DNA from: CAYMCO01 sp964388955
Lineage (GTDB): Bacteria > Chloroflexota > Anaerolineae > Anaerolineales > E44-bin32
Assembly: GCA_964388955.1 (NCBI GenBank)
Contig: CAYMCO010000010.1
Location: 1-64,000 of the forward strand
Direction: 5' to 3'
DNA: 64,000 bases
A program made the position numbers and the translations under genes. The notes below the pieces were generated by a model. That model ran no database searches. It saw only the letters and a program-made list of their open reading frames with translations, and was not told where the DNA came from. Each line of letters begins with the position of its first letter. Position 1 is the first letter of the stretch. Below are positions 9,154 through 16,827 of this stretch, in pieces.

Positions 9154-10161
9154 ATGAGAATCTGCCTGGTGACCGGCTCCTACCCCCCTGATGTCTGCGG
9201 GGTGGGCCACTACACCGCCAATCTGGCGAGAGCGCTCCGGGTGATGGGGCCGGACGTGGAGTGCGTGACCCGGGATCGTTGGGGGATCCTCGACGCAGCC
9301 GCGCTGAAGGATGAGATCGTGGGTCACGACCCGGAAATCGTACACATCCAATACCCCTCTGTGGGTTATGGCAGAAGGCTGGGCCCACAGGCCCTGTCGC
9401 TGTCCTTGGGAACCGTGCCCACCGTGGTCACCCTGCATGAATTCAGCGAGGCGCATCCGCTCCGGAGACTATCCACCCTCGCCTTCAGCGTTCGATCACG
9501 TGCGATGGTTTTTCCAAGCGAGGGCGAGAAGGAGTCGTATCTCTCCTGGGCGCCCCTGCGGAGGGAACGTGCGTGGGTCATCCCTATTGGAAGCAACATA
9601 CCCACCGGTTCACACGACGAGCGGGACGAGCACGAGATCGTCTATTTCGGCCTCATCCGCCCAGATAAGGGGATTGAACAGTTCCTGGAGCTCGCGGATC
9701 TGGCCCGCCAAAAGGAACCGAAGCTGCGTTTCAAGATCATCGGCAACCCGCATCCCGAGCATGTCGAATACGCGCAACGAATACAGAGTGAGGCCAGGCA
9801 GACGTCCGTCGCGTTCTGGTCGGGGCTCGATGATGAGGAGGTCAGCGGAACGCTCGGACATGCCACCTTCGCATACCTTCCTTTCCCCGACGGTGCCTCC
9901 CCCCGTCGGGGATCCCTCCTTGCGGCTCTATCCAACGGCCTGGTGGTGCTGACCAAACGCGGCCCCCATACGACCAAGGAGCTTGAGGCGGCGATTGTGG
10001 ACGCTCCCACCCCTGCCGGTGCCCTGACTAGGATACGGAATCTCCTCGAAAACCCGAAAGGCATCCGCGCACAGAGAGAGAAGTCTTCTGGCTATATCCT
10101 GATGCATTCTTGGGATCGGATCGCACAGGAGCATATCCAGTTATATCGATCCCTGCTGTGA
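9154..10161 (+). CDS. Glycosyltransferase family 4
   Basis: A 335-residue GT-B glycosyltransferase. The N-terminus MRICLVTGSYPPDVCGVGHY is the classic start of GT4 enzymes with the Gly-rich acceptor loop. The middle segment EIVYFGLIRPDKGIEQFLEL (about 167-186) is the start of the C-terminal Rossmann domain, where the phosphate-binding Gly and Lys lie. It begins 9 bp after the preceding GT2. GC returns to about 65%, matching the exporter permease rather than the low-GC genes just upstream. It is shorter than many GT4 proteins, with a brief C-terminus. The substrate is unknown. Confidence 0.8.
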   Translation: MRICLVTGSYPPDVCGVGHYTANLARALRVMGPDVECVTRDRWGILDAAALKDEIVGHDPEIVHIQYPSVGYGRRLGPQALSLSLGTVPTVVTLHEFSEAHPLRRLSTLAFSVRSRAMVFPSEGEKESYLSWAPLRRERAWVIPIGSNIPTGSHDERDEHEIVYFGLIRPDKGIEQFLELADLARQKEPKLRFKIIGNPHPEHVEYAQRIQSEARQTSVAFWSGLDDEEVSGTLGHATFAYLPFPDGASPRRGSLLAALSNGLVVLTKRGPHTTKELEAAIVDAPTPAGALTRIRNLLENPKGIRAQREKSSGYILMHSWDRIAQEHIQLYRSLL

Positions 10162-10288
10162 GGGGAGCGAGCCCCTGAAGTTCGGAATTACTGCTTTCTT
10201 GTCTGTACTCGATTTGAGGATGAAGATCTCCATTCCTCTACTATTCGCGCAATTGCGTATTCTGGAACGGAATTCTGGGACCTGATTC

Positions 10289-10993
10289 ATGATCGACCGC
10301 TCCCTCAACTACGGCCCCCATCTGGTCCAGCGTTTCTTGCATTCGGCACATGGATTCAACAGCGTCCTCGACCTCGGGGCAGGGCATGGCCGGGACCTGT
10401 TGGTGGCCAGAGATATCAACCCCGAGGCGGAATTGATCGGAGTGGAGATCAGGCCCGACTACGCCCGAGAATTGGGGGCGCTCGGGGTTCACATCGCATC
10501 GCTGGATCTGGAACGTGATTTGCTCCCCTTCGAAGACGAAAGCATCGACGTGATCATCGCCAACCAGATCCTTGAACATACCAAGGAGCTGTTCTGGGTC
10601 TTCCATGAGGCCACGCGGGTCTTGAGGGTCGGCGGAAGTCTGATCGTGGGCGTGCCCAACCTGGCATCCCTGCACAACCGCCTGCTGCTGTTCATCGGGC
10701 GCCAGCCCACAAGCCTACAGCCGCGCTCCGCCCATGTGCGCGGTTTCACCCGGCCCGGGATGCTCGACTTCATCGATGGATGCTTTCCCGGCGGCTACTC
10801 GGTGCAGGATTTCGGCGGGAGCAACTTCTACCCCTTCCCACCCCCTATCGCGAAGCCCCTGGCGAGCATCATGCCCAACCTCGCCTGGGGGATCTTCTTC
10901 CATCTCAAGAAGACCCACCCTTACCAATCGCAGTTCATCGACTACCCACGCCGGAACCCGTTGGAGACGAACTACTACCTCGGTGAGGCCTGA
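10289..10993 (+). CDS. Class I SAM-dependent methyltransferase (Methyltransf_11-like)
   Basis: A 234-residue protein. SAM motif I SVLDLGAGHGRDLLVA lies near residues 25-40, followed by an acidic strand end (GVEIRPD), then IIANQILEHTKELFWVFHE (motif IV) and RVGGSLIVGVPN (motif VI). The architecture is that of small-molecule or lipid-linked sugar methyltransferases. It is separated by 127 bp from the glycosyltransferase before it and by 241 bp from the next. It is the third methyltransferase in the cluster, which fits a methylated glycan. The acceptor is unknown. Confidence 0.78.
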   Translation: MIDRSLNYGPHLVQRFLHSAHGFNSVLDLGAGHGRDLLVARDINPEAELIGVEIRPDYARELGALGVHIASLDLERDLLPFEDESIDVIIANQILEHTKELFWVFHEATRVLRVGGSLIVGVPNLASLHNRLLLFIGRQPTSLQPRSAHVRGFTRPGMLDFIDGCFPGGYSVQDFGGSNFYPFPPPIAKPLASIMPNLAWGIFFHLKKTHPYQSQFIDYPRRNPLETNYYLGEA

Positions 10994-11011
10994 ACTACAA
11001 GTCGCACCCTC

Positions 11012-11031
11012 GGGCGGAGCATGCTCCGCCC
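11012..11031. repeat. 20-bp perfect palindrome, GGGCGGAGC-type intergenic repeat
   Basis: A self-complementary stretch starting GGGCGGAGCA, followed by CCTAC. It lies between the methyltransferase and the next glycosyltransferase. A related element with GTAGGG and CCCTAC ends lies at 29190-29218. It may be a REP-like dispersed element or a transcription terminator; no T-run follows. Confidence 0.65.
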
Positions 11032-11234
11032 CTACAAGGCCGTCGATAGCAGACGTGGAGGTTCCCGCTGGAATGCGCCCAGCATTCTTGTACAAATTTG
11101 GTTTCAATCACCCGCCCTAACGCCTGCTCACTGATCCCTGTTCACTAGTCCCTACTCCCTATTCACTTCCTCTCCAACCCTGACTGCCATGACAAGATCA
11201 GACTCCACCATCAAACCTCCCTTCAACAGGACCC

Positions 11235-12380
11235 ATGCCCTCCCTCGCCTTCATCCATGAGTGGCTGACCGTCCCGGGTGGCTCGGAGCGCGTGCTCGAC
11301 GCCGCCTCGGCGCTCTACCCGGAGGCCCCCATCTACACGCTCGTCTATGACGAGGGGAGCCACGCCGGATGGCAGCTCGAAAATCACCCCATCCACACCT
11401 CTTTCCTCCAGCGCCTTCCGGGAGCTCGTGGTCACTACAAGCGCTACCTGCCGCTGATGCCGCTGGCCGTCGAGCAGTTCGATTTGCGCGCCTACGACGT
11501 GCTCATCTCGAGCTCGCACGCGGTGGCGAAGGGGATTCTCACCCGCCCCGACCAGCTCCACATCAGCTACACACACACGCCCATGCGCTATGCCTGGGAT
11601 ATGTATCAAGAGTATCTGGCAGGCTCGGGCCTGAAGCGCGGCGTTCGGAGCACGGTGGCGCGACTCATCCTGCACTATTTGCGGTTGTGGGATACATCGG
11701 CCGCCGATCGCGTGGATGTTTACGTCTCCAACTCGGCCTACGTCGCCCGGCGCATCTGGAAGACCTACCGGCGCAGGGCGCAGGTGCTGCATCCACCCGT
11801 CGATGTCGACCGTTTCCAGCCCGCCGGCCGGCGGGAGGATTTCTATCTCACCGTCTCCCGCCTGGTCCCCTACAAGCGGGTGGATCTCATCGTGCAGGCG
11901 TTCAACCGCCTGGGGCTGCCGCTGGTGGTGATCGGCGGCGGGCCAGGTCTGGAATCGATCCATCGCCTGGCAGGAGGGGAGGTGGAGGTGCTTGGGCAGC
12001 AGGACGACCCGGTCGTGGCGGACTATATGAGCCGCTGCAAGGCCTTCGTATACGCCGCGGAGGAGGATTTCGGCATCACCCCTGTGGAGGCCATGGCCGC
12101 GGGTGCGCCGGTGATCGCCTTTGGCGAGGGCGGGGTGACGGAGTCCGTGGTGGACGGCGAAACCGGCCTGTTCTTCCACGAACAGAGCTCGGAGGGCATC
12201 GTCCAGGCCGTACGGACGTTTGAAGGGGCATCCCCCCGATTCCCTCCTGAGCGACTGTCAGCGCACGCGCAGCGATTCAGCAAAGCCGCGTTTCAAGACA
12301 GCTTCCGTCGGCTTGTGGGGCGCGCCTGGCAGTACTTTTCTCAGGATCCGACCCAGCGCTTTGATGAATTACACTTGTGA
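11235..12380 (+). CDS. Glycosyltransferase family 4 (mannosyltransferase-like)
   Basis: A 381-residue GT-B protein. It begins PSLAFIHEWLTVPGGSERVL, a start I associate with WbaZ/WbdB-like mannosyl- and rhamnosyltransferases. HISYTHTPMRYAWDMYQEYL (about 109-128) and VDVYVSNSAYVARRI are typical of that group. The C-terminal nucleotide-sugar site is FGITPVEAMAAGAPVIAFGEGG. The ATG at 11235 follows a 241-bp spacer with a palindrome and C/T-rich DNA, so it may head a new transcript with the initiating transferase 9 bp downstream. The mannosyl assignment is only a family resemblance. Confidence 0.8.
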   Translation: MPSLAFIHEWLTVPGGSERVLDAASALYPEAPIYTLVYDEGSHAGWQLENHPIHTSFLQRLPGARGHYKRYLPLMPLAVEQFDLRAYDVLISSSHAVAKGILTRPDQLHISYTHTPMRYAWDMYQEYLAGSGLKRGVRSTVARLILHYLRLWDTSAADRVDVYVSNSAYVARRIWKTYRRRAQVLHPPVDVDRFQPAGRREDFYLTVSRLVPYKRVDLIVQAFNRLGLPLVVIGGGPGLESIHRLAGGEVEVLGQQDDPVVADYMSRCKAFVYAAEEDFGITPVEAMAAGAPVIAFGEGGVTESVVDGETGLFFHEQSSEGIVQAVRTFEGASPRFPPERLSAHAQRFSKAAFQDSFRRLVGRAWQYFSQDPTQRFDELHL

Positions 12381-12389
12381 GGTGACCCC

Positions 12390-13874
12390 TTGACCCACGC
12401 GTCGGGCGGAACGAGCATGGGAGAGAGCATCAGCGAATCGTCCAAGATCACGACGGATCTGAGCGCGCTCCAAAGCCTGCCGCTCTCGGCCGGCCTGGTC
12501 GCCGTCGACCTGCTGGCGGTCGCCATCAGCTTCTGGATATCATTTGTGATTCGCCGCGCGGCATCCTTTCTCGGTCCGCTCCAGCACGGATTGGATGTGT
12601 ATCTCAACGCCTGGCCGGCGCTGGCCCTATGGCCGTTGATCTTCTGGCGGGAGGGGCTCTATCCCGGCTTGTGGATCACGGACCGGGAGGAGCTGCGGCG
12701 GGCCGTCGCCGGCGCCACCCTGGCGGGTATCGTGGCGATGACCGCCACATTCCTTTCCAAGACCGGGTCACAGTTCTCACGCGTGGTTGTGGTCGGCGGC
12801 TGGCTGATCAGCCTGGGGCTCGTCCCCTCCCTCCGCCAAGGGTTCAAGCGCGGGCTGAGCGCGGTCGGGGTGTCCGGGCCCCGGGCGATCTTGATCGGCG
12901 CAGGGGAGGCCGGGCGATTCATATTGGATGCGATCCGAGGGCAGCACCCGCCGGCCATCACCCCGATGGCGCTGTTCGACAATGATGTGCATCTGGTTGG
13001 GCAGGAGATCGGCGGCATCCCTGTCCTTGGAACGCTCGAGGATGCCCCGAAGTGGGCGAAGGAGTTGCGCATCCGCACAGCGGTGATCTCCATGCCCCAC
13101 GTCTCCCAGAGCGACCTGCTGCCGGTGATCGAGTCGCTGTCCAAGATCTGCCAGCGCATCGTGGTGGTCCCAAACCTGTTCGGCCTGTCCATCGCCGACA
13201 CCGACATCCTGGAGTTGGACGGCGTGCTGGCGCTCTCCCTGCGACGCAATCTGCTCTTCCTACACAATCGGGTCATCAAGCGGGCTCTGGACATGGCGCT
13301 GACAGGGATCATCTCCATCCTGCTTCTCCCCTACTTCGGCCTGATCTCGCTGCTGATCTATCTGGAATCCGGGCGCCCGGTCTTCTTCACCCACTCTCGG
13401 GTCGGCCTGAACGGTCGTTCGTTCAAGGCCTACAAATTTCGCACCATGCTGCAAAACGGTGACGAGATCTTGCAGCAGCACTTCGACGAGAGCCCGGGCA
13501 GTCAGTTGGAATGGGAGCGGAATCAAAAGCTCAAGCAGGACCCGCGCTTGACCAGCGTCGGCCGCGCCCTCCGTCGCTTGAGCCTGGATGAGCTGCCCCA
13601 ATTGTGGAATATCATCAAAGGCGACATGAGCCTTGTCGGCCCGCGGCCCATCGTCCGGGAAGAGGTTCCCCGCTACGGAGGCGCCATCGACCTGTACTAC
13701 CGGCTGCGACCGGGATTGACCGGATTGTGGCAGGTGAGCGGCCGCAACGACCTGGAATATGGCCAGCGCGTGCGCCTGGATACGTACTACGTCCGCAACT
13801 GGTCCATTTGGTTGGATCTGGTGATCCTGGCGCGCACGGTGGGGGTGGTATTGGGCGGCAAGGGGGCGTACTGA
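12390..13874 (+). CDS. Undecaprenyl-phosphate sugar-phosphate transferase (WbaP-type)
   Basis: A polyprenyl-phosphate sugar-1-phosphate transferase that starts glycan assembly on the lipid carrier. The N-terminal half has about four hydrophobic spans and a Rossmann-like segment AILIGAGEAGRFIL (about 165-178). From residue 290 comes the catalytic domain: KRALDMALTGIISILLLPYF, then YKFRTM, LDELPQLWNIIKGDMSLVGPRP and RPGLTGLWQVSGR, all hallmarks of the family. TTG 12390 has GAGGTGA just upstream and is taken as the start; ATG 12417 is an alternative. With the Wzm/Wzt pair this gives a complete initiation and export logic. The sugar (Gal-P, Glc-P or other) is not determinable. Confidence 0.88.
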   Translation: MTHASGGTSMGESISESSKITTDLSALQSLPLSAGLVAVDLLAVAISFWISFVIRRAASFLGPLQHGLDVYLNAWPALALWPLIFWREGLYPGLWITDREELRRAVAGATLAGIVAMTATFLSKTGSQFSRVVVVGGWLISLGLVPSLRQGFKRGLSAVGVSGPRAILIGAGEAGRFILDAIRGQHPPAITPMALFDNDVHLVGQEIGGIPVLGTLEDAPKWAKELRIRTAVISMPHVSQSDLLPVIESLSKICQRIVVVPNLFGLSIADTDILELDGVLALSLRRNLLFLHNRVIKRALDMALTGIISILLLPYFGLISLLIYLESGRPVFFTHSRVGLNGRSFKAYKFRTMLQNGDEILQQHFDESPGSQLEWERNQKLKQDPRLTSVGRALRRLSLDELPQLWNIIKGDMSLVGPRPIVREEVPRYGGAIDLYYRLRPGLTGLWQVSGRNDLEYGQRVRLDTYYVRNWSIWLDLVILARTVGVVLGGKGAY

Positions 13875-13887
13875 CCGGCAGCGCGGC

Positions 13888-14532
13888 ATGGGGGCCGGGG
13901 AGCAGGGGGGAAACCTGGGGTCGAAGGTTGCAGTTTTGCATGCAGACGCGGAACAGCCACGCACTTCTGCCTCCGTGCCATCCGGGAACCGGACCTACGA
14001 TCTTGTTCTGAAGGACAAGGCGCTGGAGATTTCCGCCATACCGCAAGCCCCGGTCCATTTCTGGGCCGTCGCCACCTTCCTGCACGAACTCCGGGCCCTG
14101 ATCCTGCGCATCTCCCCCGGGCGATTGGCCGGAGTGTTCTCCTATGCTGCGAGCTTCGCGCTCATGGAAGTCCTCGTGCCCTTGGCCGCCATGGCGATCA
14201 TCGGGCTCGGAATCCGCCCGTCGTTAGTGCGCAAGTACTTCCCCGGCAAATGCACTGCGCTGTTCATGCTCACCATGTTGTGGGCGGTGCTCGACAACGA
14301 GAACGCATTGGCCATTCGCTGGTGGTCCGTGGAGAAGAACCTGCTGTTTGCCGGCTGCTACCTGCTGACGGCCGGTCTGGTCATCGCGCTCGTGCATCGA
14401 ATGGACGGGCTCGCCAGCGGCGTGAAAACCCTTTCCCAACGCATTGCGCCTCTGGCCGCCATATTCCTCGCCACGGACCTGTTCGGCGTGCTGGTCGTTA
14501 TCCTCCGCAACCCGCTGAGGAGCAGCTACTGA
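13888..14532 (+). CDS. Hypothetical membrane protein
   Basis: Up to 214 residues. About four to five hydrophobic stretches are seen from residue 85 on, for example FSYAASFALMEVLVPLAAMA and LLFAGCYLLTAGLVIALVHR. The conserved-looking part begins near residue 55 (PVHFWAVATFLHELRALIL); the first 40 residues are low-complexity, so the true start is probably later and 13888 is only the first ATG. It follows the sugar-phosphate transferase by 13 bp and ends the glycan cluster. I do not recognise the family. It lacks the size and motifs of Wzx flippases or Wzy polymerases. Confidence 0.5.
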   Translation: MGAGEQGGNLGSKVAVLHADAEQPRTSASVPSGNRTYDLVLKDKALEISAIPQAPVHFWAVATFLHELRALILRISPGRLAGVFSYAASFALMEVLVPLAAMAIIGLGIRPSLVRKYFPGKCTALFMLTMLWAVLDNENALAIRWWSVEKNLLFAGCYLLTAGLVIALVHRMDGLASGVKTLSQRIAPLAAIFLATDLFGVLVVILRNPLRSSY

Positions 14533-15335
14533 ACGGCACCTGAACCGCCGGCAATTCCTCCGCTTGAGCGCGCTTCTTCCCCGGTTGACGCTGTCTCGTT
14601 CTCTAGCATCTCCCCATGCGCGGCCGGAAAGTCAGGCCCGCTGCCCCCGCTCGACAGAGTAGGGCACTGCGAATGCGGGATTGCCGTCCCGTTCGAATTT
14701 CCTGATCCCGGTGTTTGACGCCCTATGCGCGCTTCATTTGCGCCTCCATCGATATCCCCGGGGCGCCGCTCCGAACATCACCAGATTCGCGGAGCCTTCG
14801 ATCGTCTATCACCGGCACTATTCATTTCGCCCGGGATGGCCTTTTTGCTGACCGGCGCCCATCCCTGGAGCCAGCGCTCGTTGCAGCCACACCCGACCGT
14901 GGCGGACGGCCACCAGTGAAAAACGCTCTTTCACCTGATGGGCGAGTGCGGCCAGTGCAGGTTCCCCTTTACGCAAAACACCCCATCGGATTTGATCCTG
15001 CGCCATATCCGGGGCCATTTGATTCTGCTCCCATCGCGAGGTTCACCGACGGTGGCCGATCGGCAGCGAATCGACCGGCTGTTCCCGCGAGATGTGCTGG
15101 CCGCCGAGTCGGGCGAACCGCTCATCCCCAACCTCTTCCCAAGGCCATACCCCGGCTGCATTGAATCTGAAGCGGAGAGAATACGATGAGCATGTCGCCT
15201 GCGCCGACGCCGAATTCGGCCGGTTGCTGGACTGGATCGACGGGGCAGATACCGCCAGCAGCATCCCCTGCCTCCCATATCGATCCCCAACCCCACGCGG
15301 CGTTCGTCCAACGAGACGACCGCTGCCTCGCACCC
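14531..15335 (+). pseudogene. Decayed Tat-signal sulfatase-like protein
   Basis: Translating across frames recovers a sulfatase/alkaline-phosphatase-superfamily outline. In the frame of 14531 the order is a twin-arginine start NRRQFLRLSALLPRL, an in-frame TAG, then FLIPVFDALCA, YPRGAAPNITRFAEP and SIVYHRHYSF. After a frameshift near 14835 it continues PGMAFLLTGAHPWSQR up to a TGA. Later pieces read PFTQNTPSDLIL, LFPRPYPGC and, in another frame, YDEHVACADAEFGRLLDWID, typical of the middle of such sulfatases. At least one stop and two or three frameshifts break it, and the C-terminal half is lost. It lies between the glycan cluster and the deacetylase, so it may once have acted on the surface polymer. 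Identification is by motif, from memory. Confidence 0.65.
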
Positions 15336-15637
15336 AAGCCATCCTCCTATTGGTGGCTATGCGCATTAATGCCCTGTTGATCAGCGGCTGCGAGCGAGCA
15401 TCCACACGCGGGTTGCATCCCAACCGGGCAGGCGGCGAGGCTGAAATCCGGGCCCCCTCGAGTTGTAGGGCGTTCGAGCACGTCCGGCCTCCAGCCCCTT
15501 TGCCTGATTTCTCGCAACTCCACCTCCCAGCCCCGGGCCCCGATATCCAGGGATCGTCAAGTTTGTATGGATTTTCAAGGGGGAGGATGTAGAATTAAAG
15601 TCTGAGATCGCCGACAGCGAGGAGGCAAGCCCATCTG

Positions 15638-16681
15638 ATGACCGACGCCCCCACCTTGATGATCGCCACCGTGCGCTCCCCGGAACACGATCTACCCGGG
15701 CACGTCGAGCGGCCGACGCGCTTCGATCACTTCGACTTGTTCCAAGAGCCGCCGCTCGGCGAACACCTGAAGATCATCGACTCAGAGCCTGCGCCCGCGG
15801 AGGCCGTGCTCGCCGTGCACCCTCAGGGCTATCTCGATGCGCTTCAGGCCGCCTGTCAGCGGGGGCCGGCCTACATCGACCAGGGCGACACCTACGTGAC
15901 GCCTGCCTCCTACCCGGCCGCCCTGGCGGCCGCCGGCGGTGCATTGAGCGCCCTGAGGGCAGTCCTGGATGCGGAGTCCGGCCCAGGCCTCGCTTTGGTG
16001 AGACCCCCGGGGCACCACGCCACCCCAACGCAGGCGATGGGGTTCTGCCTGCTGAACAACATCGCCATCTGCGCCCGCGCCGCTCTAGCACGCGGCTTGC
16101 AACGGATGATGATTGTGGATTTTGACGTCCATCACGGGAACGGCACACAAGCGATCTTCGAGGAGGATCCCTCTGTCCTGTACATTTCCACTCACCAACG
16201 CGGTATCTACCCTGGCAGCGGATCCCGATTCGAAGTCGGGCGCCTGGCCGGGAAGGGAAAGACCATCAACATCCCACTCCCTCCGGGGACGGGCGATCAG
16301 GGGTTCCAGTTGATCATGGATCGCGTGATCGTGCCGGCCGCGGATCGCTTCAAGCCCGATCTGCTGCTGGTTTCCGCGGGGTACGACGCACATTGGAATG
16401 ACCCGCTGGCCTCCCTGGCACTGTCCTGCAACGGATACCACCGGATCGCCAGCGATCTGGCCCAGCTCGCACGGCGGCTGGCCAAGGGGCGCATGCTGGC
16501 CGTGCTCGAGGGCGGCTACAATCCGGAGCTGTTGGCCCATTGTTTGCTGGCGACCATGCACGGCATGCTGGACATGCCCGCTCCCCCGGATCCCTTCGGG
16601 CCCTCCCCGCGGCAGGAGCCGGATATCGAGGATCTGGTGGCGGAGGTCGCGGAGATTCACGCCCTGGGAGGCGGAGATTGA
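15638..16681 (+). CDS. Histone deacetylase family protein (acetylpolyamine/acetoin-utilisation type)
   Basis: A 347-residue zinc-dependent deacetylase. Visible motifs are VRPPGHHAT with the tandem His pair, GFCLLNNIAICARAAL, and IVDFDVHHGNGTQ with zinc ligands D163 and H165. The third ligand is D250 in SAGYDAHWNDPLAS, and VLEGGYN follows near the end. Bacterial members remove acetyl groups from polyamines, lysines or other small amines; the substrate here is not known. AGGAGG lies 13 bases before the ATG. It is probably monocistronic: the preceding 300 bp is pseudogene and spacer, and the next gene starts 146 bp later. The fold and catalytic set look intact. Confidence 0.88.
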   Translation: MTDAPTLMIATVRSPEHDLPGHVERPTRFDHFDLFQEPPLGEHLKIIDSEPAPAEAVLAVHPQGYLDALQAACQRGPAYIDQGDTYVTPASYPAALAAAGGALSALRAVLDAESGPGLALVRPPGHHATPTQAMGFCLLNNIAICARAALARGLQRMMIVDFDVHHGNGTQAIFEEDPSVLYISTHQRGIYPGSGSRFEVGRLAGKGKTINIPLPPGTGDQGFQLIMDRVIVPAADRFKPDLLLVSAGYDAHWNDPLASLALSCNGYHRIASDLAQLARRLAKGRMLAVLEGGYNPELLAHCLLATMHGMLDMPAPPDPFGPSPRQEPDIEDLVAEVAEIHALGGGD

Positions 16682-16827
16682 TGCGCGCGCCGGCCGGTCA
16701 AGGCTTCGATGACGCATTCTGTATCGAGCTGCGTGAATGCATGTTACGCGGGTCACATTCTCTTCCTTAAAGAAACGGCTTGCAGAAAGCGCTCAATTAC
16801 GGCATACTCAAGGCGAAGGGGAATTCG

